A stretch of DNA of 36,630 bases from Planctomycetaceae bacterium (GTDB lineage Bacteria; Planctomycetota; Planctomycetia; Planctomycetales; Planctomycetaceae): NCBI GenBank assembly GCA_021732415.1, contig JAKFVC010000159.1, positions 1 through 36,630 on the forward strand, given 5' to 3'. The translations under genes and the position numbers were made by a program. Positions 17,987 to 26,600 of the stretch are shown here, in pieces (position 1 is the stretch's first letter; each line of letters begins with the position of its first letter). A model generated the notes under the pieces. That model was not told where the DNA came from, did not search any database, and saw nothing but the letters and a program-made list of their open reading frames with translations.

Positions 17987-19069
17987 CTACTTCGAAGCGG
18001 GTGCCGCCTTGAGATTCAACTTCTCCGCGATCGACTTCCAAGGCGTCAGCAGCATGGCTCGCGGGGCAATGTCGGTGTGACACGCAAACAGGCCTCCCGG
18101 AAACTTGGCTCCCAGATCGGCGGCCAGGACTTCAATGCCGTCCGTTTGTTCGGCCCCGGCAATCCCGAAGGCACCCACGAAGGCGTGCGGGGCCTCACGC
18201 TGGTAGACCATGTAGCGGTGACTCCCCTGGTCGGAAATGAGCAGGTACCCTGTCTTGTGGGGCCCTTTCACGAGCGCCAGGCCTTCCACATCGCCGCGCA
18301 AAGTTTTCTCGCCGGCTGCCACGGGAATGATGAGCGCCGGGGTTGCCGGAGCGTCCGGTTCCGCGGCCAGTTTCCAGACTCCCTTTTTCTCTTCGGCAAT
18401 GTAGAGGGTCCCGGTCTCATCGTCCGCGACCGCTCCTTCGCACTTCCCGATCTGCCAGGTGAGAACCTTGGTATTGGTCACGCCACCCTGCCCGTCACCG
18501 AGCAATTCGTGCTGCTCGACCAGACCTGTTTCCGATGTGCAAATGAAGAACAGCCGGCCGCTGGGGCGACTGTGATAGAGGCAGCCGCCGTAGTTTTGCC
18601 CCGTTGTGAGTGGGGTCTTATCGAGCCGCTCAAGTTGGCGAGTCTCTCGATTGACCTGGAACGCCAGCAGCTTGAATCCGTCTGTCCGTTGATTGACGAC
18701 GACGATGTCGACCAGGCGGCCGTCAATTTTGACCCCCTGCCGCAGATCGATGTTCCCCGGCTTGGGGGCGTCGATGGTCTGCAGCGTGTGTCCCTCTAAA
18801 TCATAGACGAATAGCTTGTTGGCCTTCTTATCGGACGTAATGACGACGCTGTTCGCCGGTTGGCTGGGGTGGACCCAGAAGCACATGTCGTCCTGGTCAG
18901 CCGAGCCCTCGGCCAGCAGACGAACGGTGGGCTGGAGGGTACTGATTTCGTCCCCGGCCACGAGCAACCTGGCCCAGCCCATGATGAACAGTACGCACAC
19001 GATGCAGCCAATGGCAATTCGATTCCACCACACTGACGAAGTTGCAGAAGCAGGAGTCTGGGCGTACAT
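17987..19069 (-). CDS. Beta-propeller phytase-like protein
   Basis: A 360-residue protein with an N-terminal membrane or signal segment (about residues 17-38, IAIGCIVCVLFIMGWARLLV) and a beta-propeller body typical of beta-propeller phytases, which release phosphate from phytate using calcium. Family-like segments are DDMCFWVHPSQPANSVVITSDK, LFVYDLEGHTLQ, GNIDLRQGVKIDGRLVDIVVVNQR, CEGAVADDETGTLYIAEEKKGVWKL, GDVEGLALV and DQGSHRYMVYQR. These Asp/Glu-rich turns are where calcium and phosphate are bound in the family. Planctomycetes often encode such enzymes as secreted phosphatases. It may stay anchored if the N-terminal helix is not cleaved. The closest alternative is a general SMP-30-like propeller; the DDMCFWVHP and EG motifs make phytase more likely. 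Confidence 0.86.
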   Translation of the reverse strand: MYAQTPASATSSVWWNRIAIGCIVCVLFIMGWARLLVAGDEISTLQPTVRLLAEGSADQDDMCFWVHPSQPANSVVITSDKKANKLFVYDLEGHTLQTIDAPKPGNIDLRQGVKIDGRLVDIVVVNQRTDGFKLLAFQVNRETRQLERLDKTPLTTGQNYGGCLYHSRPSGRLFFICTSETGLVEQHELLGDGQGGVTNTKVLTWQIGKCEGAVADDETGTLYIAEEKKGVWKLAAEPDAPATPALIIPVAAGEKTLRGDVEGLALVKGPHKTGYLLISDQGSHRYMVYQREAPHAFVGAFGIAGAEQTDGIEVLAADLGAKFPGGLFACHTDIAPRAMLLTPWKSIAEKLNLKAAPASK

Positions 19070-19197
19070 AATCTCTAGTTCGGAAGAAGATACGTAGTAG
19101 ATTGCAATGATCGACGAGGCCCCAAGATATCGCCCCGCGGTGGAGAAATCACCGACCGCAGCGTGACCTTAGCGAGCAATTAACGATCCCTCCCCGC

Positions 19198-19308
19198 ATC
19201 GTGGGACGGGTCTCCAGGCCCGTCCGTCCCTCTGAAATCTCCAGAAGAATCAGTGATCACAAAGCTTCGAACGGCTGGACGGACGGGCCAGGAGACCCGT
19301 CCCACGAT
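19198..19308. repeat. Inverted repeat GTGGGACGGGTCTCC family, copy 2
   Basis: Arms 19198-19229 and 19277-19308 pair with one mismatch. The outer sequence is related to the arms at 9720-9754. The right arm is inside the alpha/beta hydrolase gene and codes for its C-terminus. Confidence 0.88.
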
Positions 19309-20126
19309 ACTTCAACCAGAAGCGGTGCGATCCAAGTTTCCACGAAGACCCGGTTGGTATATCCAAAGTGGCCTCCGAGATTAAAGCTGCGGAGCATGCT
19401 CAGCCGGAATGGTTGCTGGTGCAGTTTCTCGCGATAGACCAGGCGTTCGGCGGTAGACAGATCCCGCGGTTCGCGGAAGCCAATCATTCCCGCCGAACAA
19501 GTCCATTTTCCATCGAGGGTCCCCACCAGCAACGTTCCCAGACCCAGGAAGAAGCAGTCCCGCAGCGACGAGAAATTCCAGACTCCGCGTTCGGTCTTCT
19601 GGAGGGCCCGCGCCAACGGGTAACCAGGCGAGATCGCGGGACCCAGCAGGATGGCAGTCGTGATCCGGCGATCTGAGGGAAGAGCTTCCAGAATCAGAAC
19701 CGTCAGAGCTGCCCCGCCCGAATGGCCAATCACGTGCACCGGTTGGCCCGGATATTGATCCTGGTAGGCGACGATGCGCTCCGCAATCCGCTGAGCTTGT
19801 CGCAGATTGCGCCGCCAGCCTCGCATGTGATACAGAAACAGCAACACGAAAGACGTCGTCCAGTCATCAACTTCGATCGCACCCTGCCAGCCTCCGTCGG
19901 ACAGTCCCCAGACCACGCTGTGATTGAGAAAGCTTTCGGATTCAATGCCGGGCAGGACGATGGCCAAGCCGTGTGCGTACCGTTCGGGCGTTCGAAACCG
20001 CTGTAGCAGTGGGTTGCAGAAGCGGCCAGCCCACGCCGCGACCAGCCCGAGAGTCGAGAGGGTCCCGCGCATCCAGCGCGGCCAGCTTGGTGCTGCTGGC
20101 TTCGTATCTGACTGCAGATTCGGCAT
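19257..20126 (-). CDS. Alpha/beta hydrolase with a repeat-derived C-terminal tail
   Basis: A 289-residue protein of the alpha/beta-hydrolase (lipase-like) fold. The nucleophile elbow is GHSGG in the segment PVHVIGHSGGAALTVLIL. An oxyanion-side strand is seen in GLAIVLPGIESESFLNHSV. A C-terminal His in GGHFGYTNRVFVETWIAPLL is a candidate catalytic His. A hydrophobic stretch at about 20-40 may be a membrane anchor. The substrate is not predictable; resemblance to lipase or thioesterase-type hydrolases is only general. After the conserved-looking segment WIAPLL, the last residues (VSWDGSPGPSVQPFEAL) are encoded by the right arm and loop of the repeat at 19198-19308, so the original C-terminus has been replaced or extended. 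Confidence 0.82.
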   Translation of the reverse strand: MPNLQSDTKPAAPSWPRWMRGTLSTLGLVAAWAGRFCNPLLQRFRTPERYAHGLAIVLPGIESESFLNHSVVWGLSDGGWQGAIEVDDWTTSFVLLFLYHMRGWRRNLRQAQRIAERIVAYQDQYPGQPVHVIGHSGGAALTVLILEALPSDRRITTAILLGPAISPGYPLARALQKTERGVWNFSSLRDCFFLGLGTLLVGTLDGKWTCSAGMIGFREPRDLSTAERLVYREKLHQQPFRLSMLRSFNLGGHFGYTNRVFVETWIAPLLVEVSWDGSPGPSVQPFEAL

Positions 20127-20645
20127 CTCGTGATCTTAGGCGACCAATCGACATGGTCAAGCTGGAGTTCGGAGAAAGTCGCCTTCACGTGCAGCCGCTA
20201 TTTGGTGGGGGCATTTCAAAACCGCCCCCGTTGGGCTTGTCCCAACGGAGCGCTGACTGGCCAGCTACTGGAGAGCAACGTTCTTGACCCTCACGCGTGG
20301 TCTCCGATGCCCCCTGCCGCCAGCCAGTCGCTGCTGTTACAACAGTTCGCTCACGGCGGCAGGGGGCATCGGAGACGTAAAGGTTGAGAATTCTACAAAA
20401 CTTGCTGTTGGGTAGCTGACCAGTCAGAGCTCCGTCGGGACAAGCCCAACGGGGGCGACGACAGAGAGCAATTCTGGGCTTCACTCTTACACCGTCACCC
20501 AGAATCTCAAAATTATTCCTCACCAAATAGCGGCTACCATCTTTGGATCGCATCAGATCGGTACTGACGCTTTCATCTAATTCGCTTCTACGACACAATA
20601 CGGGGATCACTCATTGAAATTGGTTTTGACGGGGTTCCTTACATC
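20127..20645. other. Intergenic region filled by a repeat element
   Basis: No gene is supported. Most of the gap (20193-20536) is a nested inverted-repeat element, described separately. Open frames here run through the palindromes and are not credible. Confidence 0.6.
20193..20536. repeat. Nested inverted repeat: TTGGGCTTGTCCC element with another palindrome inserted
   Basis: The ends carry AGCCGCTATTTGGTG and its complement. Inside lie CGCCCCCGTTGGGCTTGTCCC with TGACTGGCCAGCTAC on the left and the complementary segments on the right (about 20410-20456). Compared with the related element at 34560-34731, this copy has extra sequence in its centre, consisting mostly of a perfect 22-nt inverted repeat (20300-20321 with 20355-20376, CTCCGATGCCCCCTGCCGCC). 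The right arm also contains an extra AT-richer segment (about 20457-20520). Confidence 0.8.
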
Positions 20646-20846
20646 ATGTCAGTCCTGATGGTCCTCGTCGTCGCTGTCGGCCTGGTGATTGTCATCGGCT
20701 GTTCGTACTGGGTCATGAGCGGTACGTCGCTGGAAGGCAATTTTCGGAACAAGGCACCGAACCTGAAGAACTGTCCGGGGTGTGGTGCTCCGTTGGATCC
20801 CAAGCTGGATCATTGTCCGCATTGCTCGTTGAGGATTTCCGTTTGA
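20646..20846 (+). CDS. Small membrane-anchored zinc-ribbon protein
   Basis: A 66-residue protein with one N-terminal membrane helix (about 4-25, LMVLVVAVGLVIVIGCSYWVM), a short polar linker and a C-terminal zinc ribbon with two cysteine pairs, CPGCG and CPHC, separated by about 11 residues. This is the standard zinc-ribbon spacing. The expected topology places the ribbon in the cytoplasm or the periplasm-like space; the sequence does not decide. Function unknown. The intact CxxC-x11-CxxC pattern supports a real gene despite its small size. The ribosome binding site is weak. Confidence 0.75.
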   Translation: MSVLMVLVVAVGLVIVIGCSYWVMSGTSLEGNFRNKAPNLKNCPGCGAPLDPKLDHCPHCSLRISV

Positions 20847-20852
20847 GGCCGT

Positions 20853-20916
20853 AGCCCGACTCTCCGAGTCGGGTATCCTTCGCTTTAAGACACCCGACTC
20901 AGAGAGTCGGGCTACA
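20853..20916. repeat. Inverted repeat GTAGCCCGACTC...GAGTCGGGCTAC
   Basis: The two arms (GCCCGACTCTCCGAGTCGGG and CCCGACTCAGAGAGTCGGGC) lie about ten bases apart and each is itself a hairpin. The same arms, 400 bp apart, flank a small membrane-protein gene at 31817-32263. It starts a few bases behind the zinc-ribbon gene and may be a terminator. Confidence 0.82.
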
Positions 20917-20953
20917 TGATTCACCCGCCCCCTTTGCGAACAGGAGCTCCTGC

Positions 20954-21889
20954 ATGTCATCTCGCCCCGAATTGTCCGCCCCCGCTGGAACACGTCGTGC
21001 TTTCTTGCAAACGGTCGCTGCCGGAGCCGCGCTGAGCGCCTGTGTCGGGACCAGCCGTCCTGCCGCCGCCTTGGAACCGATCACCCGCAACGGCCATAGC
21101 CACATGAAGCTCAGCCTGGCGGCCTATTCGTTCCGCGATCAACTGGGGGGAGACAAGCCCAAGCTGACGATGCTGGAATTCATCGACAAGTGTGCCGGCT
21201 ATAACCTCGATGGCTGTGAGCTCACCAGTTACTGGTTCCCCAAAGAGATCACGCCCCAGTACCTGAATGACATCAAGCAGCGCGCGTTTCGCCTGGGCCT
21301 CGATATTTCCGGTACCGCCATTCGCAATGATTTTTGCCTGGCTGCGGGAGCCGAACGCGATCAATGGCTGACTCATACGCGCAAGTGGATCGACTATGCC
21401 GCGGCATTCGGGGCGCCGGTGATTCGTGTGTTTGCCGGCGTGAAGCCGAAGGACGACACCGAAGCGGTGGCTGTCGATCGCTGTGTCGAAGGTCTGCAGG
21501 AAAGCTTGAAGTACGCCGCGGAGAAGGGAGTGTTTCTCGCCCTGGAAAATCACGGTGGCATTACCGCGACCGCCGACCAGTTGCTGGCGATCGTCAAGCG
21601 GTTGGATTCTCCGTGGTTGGGAATCAACCTCGACAGCGGCAATTTTTCCAGCGGTGGTGACCCGTACGAACAACTGGCGAGAATTGCTCCGTATGCCGTG
21701 AATGCGCAGATCAAGACCGAGATGAAGATCGACGGCAAGAATCAGCCGGCCGATCTGGGGCGGATCGTGAAGATCCTGAAGGATGCTCACTACCGCGGGT
21801 ATGTGGTCCTGGAGTACGAGGCCGCGGAAGATGCGGAAGTCGCCGTGCCGAGGGCGCTGAAAGAGTTGCGCGGGTTGATTTCCGGGTGA
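20954..21889 (+). CDS. Tat-exported sugar phosphate isomerase/epimerase (TIM barrel)
   Basis: Xylose-isomerase-like TIM-barrel protein of 311 residues. The N-terminus carries a twin-arginine signal (TRRAFLQTVAAGAALSAC); LSAC could be a lipobox, so it may be a lipoprotein. The barrel starts at LSLAAYSFRD and continues through LDGCELTSYWFPKE, LGLDISGTAIRNDF, GAPVIRVFAG, KGVFLALENHGGITAT, LGINLDSGNF, VNAQIKTEM and YRGYVVLEYEA. Metal-binding candidates are the Glu in LALENHGG, the Asp in NLDSGNF, a His/Gln in NAQIK, and the final Glu in VLEYE, as in the epimerase family. The substrate is unknown; secreted members are common in planctomycetes near carbohydrate catabolism genes. ATG at 20954 has AGGAG six to ten bases upstream. 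Confidence 0.9.
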   Translation: MSSRPELSAPAGTRRAFLQTVAAGAALSACVGTSRPAAALEPITRNGHSHMKLSLAAYSFRDQLGGDKPKLTMLEFIDKCAGYNLDGCELTSYWFPKEITPQYLNDIKQRAFRLGLDISGTAIRNDFCLAAGAERDQWLTHTRKWIDYAAAFGAPVIRVFAGVKPKDDTEAVAVDRCVEGLQESLKYAAEKGVFLALENHGGITATADQLLAIVKRLDSPWLGINLDSGNFSSGGDPYEQLARIAPYAVNAQIKTEMKIDGKNQPADLGRIVKILKDAHYRGYVVLEYEAAEDAEVAVPRALKELRGLISG

Positions 21890-21901
21890 GGCCCCGTCTG
21901 A

Positions 21902-22030
21902 TGGGAGGGCGAGGCTCCCGCCGAGCCTAAAGCGACCGCAGGTCGGCGTCCGCCGGAGGCCCTGTGCAATGCCTCCGGCGGTTGCCGAGCTAAAGCTCGT
22001 CTTAGGCTCGGCGGGAGCCTCGCCCTCCCA
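21902..22030. repeat. Dispersed inverted repeat GAGGCTCCCGCCGAGCC, copy 4
   Basis: Full-length copy with perfect outer arms and the inner GGCGTCCGCCGGAGGC pairing. It sits between the convergent isomerase (stop at 21889) and DUF1501 (stop at 22066) genes, a good position for a two-way terminator. Confidence 0.92.
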
Positions 22031-22065
22031 TAGACCGCGATGAATCATCGCAGTCCAAATTATAT

Positions 22066-23472
22066 TCACGCAATAATCTCATGCACGACCTCACCGTGGA
22101 CGTCGGTCAGACGGAAGTCTCGACCGGCGTAGCGGTAGGTCAGCTTGAGATGATCCAGGCCCAGCAAGTGCAGCATGGTCGCGTGCAGGTCGTGCAGATG
22201 GACTTTGTTCTCGACCGCGAAGTAGCCGTAGTCGTCGGTGCTGCCATGGCGGATTCCCGGCTTCACGCCTCCGCCCGCCATCCACATGGTATAGCCCTGC
22301 GGATTGTGGTCGCGGCCGTCGTTGCCCTGGGCGACGGGCGTGCGTCCGAATTCTCCGCCCCATAGGACGAGAGTATCTTGGAGTAAGCCGCGCGTCTTGA
22401 GGTCTTGTAGCAACGCTGCGATCGGTTGATCGACCTCCATGGCGTTGTTGGTGTGATCGGCTTTCAGGTTTCCGTGTTGATCCCATTTGTAGCTGTGCGT
22501 GCATTGGACGAACCGCACGCCACGCTCGATGAAGCGCCGGGCCATCAAGCACTGCCGGCCGAAGTTCTTGGTCTTCGGGTTGTCGAGACCATACGCTTTC
22601 TGAGTCGCTTCCGTCTCATCCGAGATCTGTTGCAATTCGGGCGCGGCCGTCTGCATGCGGAACGCCAGCTCGAACGAATTGATGCGGCCTTCCAGTGCCA
22701 AGTCAGGACCGGTTTGAGTCATCCGCTCGGTGTTGATTTCACGCAGCAGATCGAGTTCCAGACGCTGCAGATCCTTGGGTTGGCCTTCGGCATTTTCGAT
22801 GTAGGGGATCTTGGCCTGCTCGGACGGAATGCTGGCATTTCCCAGCGGAGTTCCCTGGTAGACGGCTGGCAGGAAGGCCGAGCTATACGCATTCACGCCA
22901 CCGTGTGTCAGCGTGGGACACATGGTGATGAAGCCGGGCAGATCCTGGTTTTCCGTCCCCAAGCCGTACGTCAGCCACGATCCCAGACTGGGGCGGACGA
23001 AGGTATCGCTGCCGGTGTGGAGTTCCAGCAACGCCCCGCCGTGGCGCGAATTCGAACCGTACATCCCATTGATGATGCACAGGTCGTCCACGCACTTGCC
23101 AACATGGGGGAAGATTTCGCTGACCCAGGCCCCCGACTGGCCGTACTGTTGGAACTTGAAGGGAGACTTGAGCAAGTTCCCCGTGGGCGCGGAGACGACT
23201 CGCGGCTTGGGGAACGGTAGCGGCTTGCCGTGATCACGTTCCAGCAGCGGCTTATAGTCGAACGTATCGACCTGCGAGGGTCCACCGTGCATGAACAGAA
23301 AGATGACCCGTTTCGCCTTGGCGGGAAAGTGCGGGGCCTTGGGGGCGAGCGGACTGGTCGCCGGTGTGTTGGCATTCAACAGGCTGGCCAACGCCATTTG
23401 TCCAAACCCGGCCGAGCTGATTTGCAGCATCTGGCGGCGGGTGAAGACTGGGGTAAAGGAATTGCACTGCAT
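22066..23472 (-). CDS. DUF1501 protein (Tat-exported), copy B
   Basis: A 468-residue DUF1501 family member, related to the alkaline phosphatase/sulfatase fold. A twin-arginine signal is present (FTRRQMLQISSAGFGQMALASLL). Family landmarks are AKRVIFLFMHGGPSQVDTFDYKP near residue 55, GGALLELHTGSD, GLDNPKTKNFGRQCLMARRFIERGVRFVQ, WDQHGNLKADHTNNAMEVDQPIAALLQDL, LVLWGGEFGRTPVAQGNDGRDHNPQGYTMWMAGGGVKPG and HDLHATMLHLLGLDHLKLTYRYAGRDFRLTDV. Biochemical activity is unproven for the family. In planctomycetes these genes are paired with PSCyt1/DUF1549/DUF1553 genes like the one directly upstream (gap about 180 bp). It is probably part of the same envelope-associated system. Confidence 0.95.
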   Translation of the reverse strand: MQCNSFTPVFTRRQMLQISSAGFGQMALASLLNANTPATSPLAPKAPHFPAKAKRVIFLFMHGGPSQVDTFDYKPLLERDHGKPLPFPKPRVVSAPTGNLLKSPFKFQQYGQSGAWVSEIFPHVGKCVDDLCIINGMYGSNSRHGGALLELHTGSDTFVRPSLGSWLTYGLGTENQDLPGFITMCPTLTHGGVNAYSSAFLPAVYQGTPLGNASIPSEQAKIPYIENAEGQPKDLQRLELDLLREINTERMTQTGPDLALEGRINSFELAFRMQTAAPELQQISDETEATQKAYGLDNPKTKNFGRQCLMARRFIERGVRFVQCTHSYKWDQHGNLKADHTNNAMEVDQPIAALLQDLKTRGLLQDTLVLWGGEFGRTPVAQGNDGRDHNPQGYTMWMAGGGVKPGIRHGSTDDYGYFAVENKVHLHDLHATMLHLLGLDHLKLTYRYAGRDFRLTDVHGEVVHEIIA

Positions 23473-23500
23473 GAGGACGACTCACATTGGCTATTAAACA

Positions 23501-23588
23501 AATCAGCCGCTGGGCGTTAGCCCACGGTTCAGGCAACATTCGACTCAATTTTCCAGGCGAACCGGACGCTAACGCGTGCCGGCTGATT
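23501..23588. repeat. Inverted repeat AATCAGCCG...CGGCTGATT
   Basis: Arms 23501-23530 and 23559-23588 pair with several mismatches around GCGTTAGC. It lies between the PSD1-type gene and the downstream DUF1501 gene, interrupting what would otherwise be an operon. Confidence 0.7.
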
Positions 23589-23618
23589 GGGTCGCCTGTG
23601 TATTCAATTGCGAAAAGA

Positions 23619-23645
23619 CGACGGCCGGGGCGGCCATCCTACGGG
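23619..23645 (-). repeat. GC-rich hairpin ACGGCCGGGGCGGCC
   Basis: A short hairpin 8 bp behind the stop codon of the PSD1-type gene. Nearly the same sequence occurs at 32885-32910, again immediately behind a minus-strand stop codon. A shared terminator-like role is plausible. Confidence 0.6.
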
Positions 23646-23652
23646 CTTGCTT

Positions 23653-26600
23653 TCACTCCACATACAAAAATTCATTCGCAGCCAGCACCGCACGGCACAG
23701 GCTGCGCCAGGCACGAAGTTCGACTTCTCCCTCCGGCACTTTACCCACCGCGGCCGCTCGAAAACGTTCCAGATAAGCCGCATCGCGTTGGACTTCCACC
23801 GGGATTGGCGGTCGCCCATAGGCCTTGATATAGAGCACGTTGATCCGCCCGGGCACATCCAGTTCGGTTCTCATCAATAACGAATTCGCCAGCCGCTGGG
23901 ACTGCTCCAGGACCAACGCGCTGTTCATCATAAACAGTGCCTGTGGTGCCACTGTGGTTTGATCGCGGCGGCCGTTCAACACGCTCGGGTCGGCGAAATC
24001 GAAGGCCTGGAACAGCTCGTACAAGGCACTCCGGATCACGGGCAGGTAGATCGACCGACGGTTGTGCTGATAGACGACCGGATTGACGTTAGCCGTGCTG
24101 GTGACGTAGCCCCGGTTGCCTGTCTGCAGATGCGTGCCGCCCATGGTGTCATCCAGGCTGCCGCCGACTGCCAGCAAGGCATCGCGAATCTCTTCGACTT
24201 CCAGACGCTGGCGGTTCATTCGCCACAACAACCGATTCTCCGGGTCCTGTTGAGCAGCCGCGGCGTTGTAGGTGGTACTCATTTGATAGGTCGCCGACAG
24301 GATAATCAGGCGATGCAGTTTTTTCAGCGACCAGCCACTGTCGACACAGCGTTTCGCCAGCCAATCGAGAAGCTGCGGATGAGTGGGGCGTTCCCCCAGC
24401 CGGCCGAAGTTATCGGGGGACCGCACGATGCCTTCACCGAAGTGCCACTGCCAGACGCGATTGACAATCACGCGCGACGTTAAGGGGTGCTCGGCGCTGG
24501 CCAGCCAATTGGCGAGTTCCAACCGGCCACTGCGGTCCTTCCCCAGCGGCGTTTGTTGGTCGCCAGCAATCACACGCAGGAACTGGCGGGGAGTCTCGCG
24601 GCCCAGGGTCAGGTGGCTGCCTCGCAGATGGATCTTCAGGTTCTCAGGGTTCTGGTCCGAGACCGCCATGACCTCGGTGAATTTCGGTAGCTTGAGCTCG
24701 AGATCCTTGAGCTGGTCTCGCGATACCTTCAGCGCCGCGACTGCTTCCGCTGGGAAGCTGGATTCGGAATCTGCCGGAACCCTCAAGATTCCTTGCGGAT
24801 CCACCGCAGCGACACGGAAGGCTTCAAGGTTGGTATCCTCGAGTGCTTTCAGTGATTGCTTGGCCGGATCGGCCTGTTGTGCTTTCCAGGCGGCAGCGGC
24901 CTCATTGAAGGCCAACTGATAGCGCTGGGCGAGTTCCGCCAGTGACGCCGGCGGGGTACTTCCCAGCAGGCGTGCGACCTGATTTTCGGGGGTCTTGTCG
25001 TCCGCGGTCAGACGCTGTTCTTTGCGGAATTGATGCCAGGCGGTCCAGATCGATTTCGGATCGGAGTTCGACTTTTCCAGGACCGCCGCGAACTGGCGCG
25101 TGATCCCGGCGAGTGGCTGGTAGTCGGACGCGGGGATTTCTACCAACGTACCGGAAGGACCACTGGCCGTCGTCAGCAGCAACTTGTCGATGTGCGGGAA
25201 CGGGCCGGGATTCTCCAAACGCACGATGTGCGAACCGGCAGTCAAACGATAGATGCCCTCGACGAACCAAGTCTGAGTATCCGGATTCCAGGACCCGGTG
25301 GCTTTGCTGGTGGCGTCGGGTTTACGCAGCTCACCGTCGACAAACAGTTTTGACGGCCGCGCCCCGGCAGCGGCGTAGCGGATCTCGAGTTGATAGTCGC
25401 CTGCGGTCGGGATCTGGACATCATATTCGGAGAAATTGGGAGTCGGCCCAGCATTGACCAACACCCCAATGCCCTGCCCGTAAGTGGCGCGGTCTTTTGA
25501 GACGTTACCCCGCTGAAAGTCTTCGGCTTCAATCAGGATGACGCCCGGCAGCGTTTTCAAATCCGGGGTGTTGCCGCGGACTTGGGCTTGTTCGAGCAGC
25601 GCTGCCAACTGTTGTTGACGCGTAGCCGCCAACAGGTAGAGGCTCACATGGTCCCGAGCATTCGCCAACAGCGCTTCATTCCCCTGCGTAACGAGCACCT
25701 GCACGGCCGCCTTCTGAGCATCAATCCGAGCTTGATGGGCCTGACGAGCGGCGAGTTGTTCGGGAGTGGCAATCGGACGTTCTTGCCAGCGCGCGACGAC
25801 CGAGAAATTCTCCATCGTCTTGGTGCTCTTAAAAATTCCCGCCAGCGAGTAGTAGTCGGCGGTGGGCAGCGGGTCGAATTTGTGGTCGTGGCAGCGGGCA
25901 CAGCCGATCGTCAAACCCAGGAAGGCCCGGCCGACGGTATCGACTTGTTCGTCGATGATGTCCATCTGCATTTTGACGGGATCGTCCTCGGCGAGCATCT
26001 TGGCCCCGAGGCACAGGAAGCCGGTTGCTGTCAATCGATCCCGCTGGAGATCGGGCTGTCCGCTGTCCGGTAGCAGGTCGCCCGCGATTTGTTCGCGCAG
26101 GAACTCATTGAAGGGCTTGTCTTGATTGAAAGCTCGAATGACATAATCGCGATAGTGATAGGCGTTGGCATACGCCAAGTTTTCATCGAGACCATTCGAG
26201 TCGGCATAGCGGGCAACATCCAGCCAATGCCGGCCCCAGCGTTCTCCATAACGGGGTGATTCGAGTAACCGGTCCACGAGACGTCCCAAGGCACCGGGCT
26301 GTTCATCTGCCAGAAAGCCTTCAATTTCGATTTCAGTAGGAGGCAATCCTGTGAGATCGAAAGTGACCCGGCGGATCAACGTCCGTTTGTCGGCAGGAGG
26401 TGCCGGCTGAAAACCTTTCGCTTCCAAGTCGGCCAGAATGAAACGATCCAGCGGAGACTGAATCCAAGCTTCATTCTTCACTGCGGGTGGCGCGGGATCC
26501 AAGACGGGTTGAAAAGCCCAAAACGCTTTTTGTTCGGCGGTGATGACGGTCGGTTCAGAGCCCGCGGCGGGTGCGGGAATGGTCGATTTGGAATTCGGCC

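Noticed and set aside
17834-18799. 321-codon plus-strand frame opposite the phytase-like gene
   Set aside because: It starts in a repeat and is antisense to a beta-propeller with clear family motifs.
20957-22069. 370-codon minus-strand frame opposite the TIM-barrel isomerase
   Set aside because: It begins in a dispersed repeat (peptide WEGEAPAEP) and is antisense to a conserved Tat-exported protein.
22426-23220. 264-codon plus-strand frame opposite DUF1501 copy B
   Set aside because: Antisense to a clear DUF1501 gene with Tat signal and family motifs.
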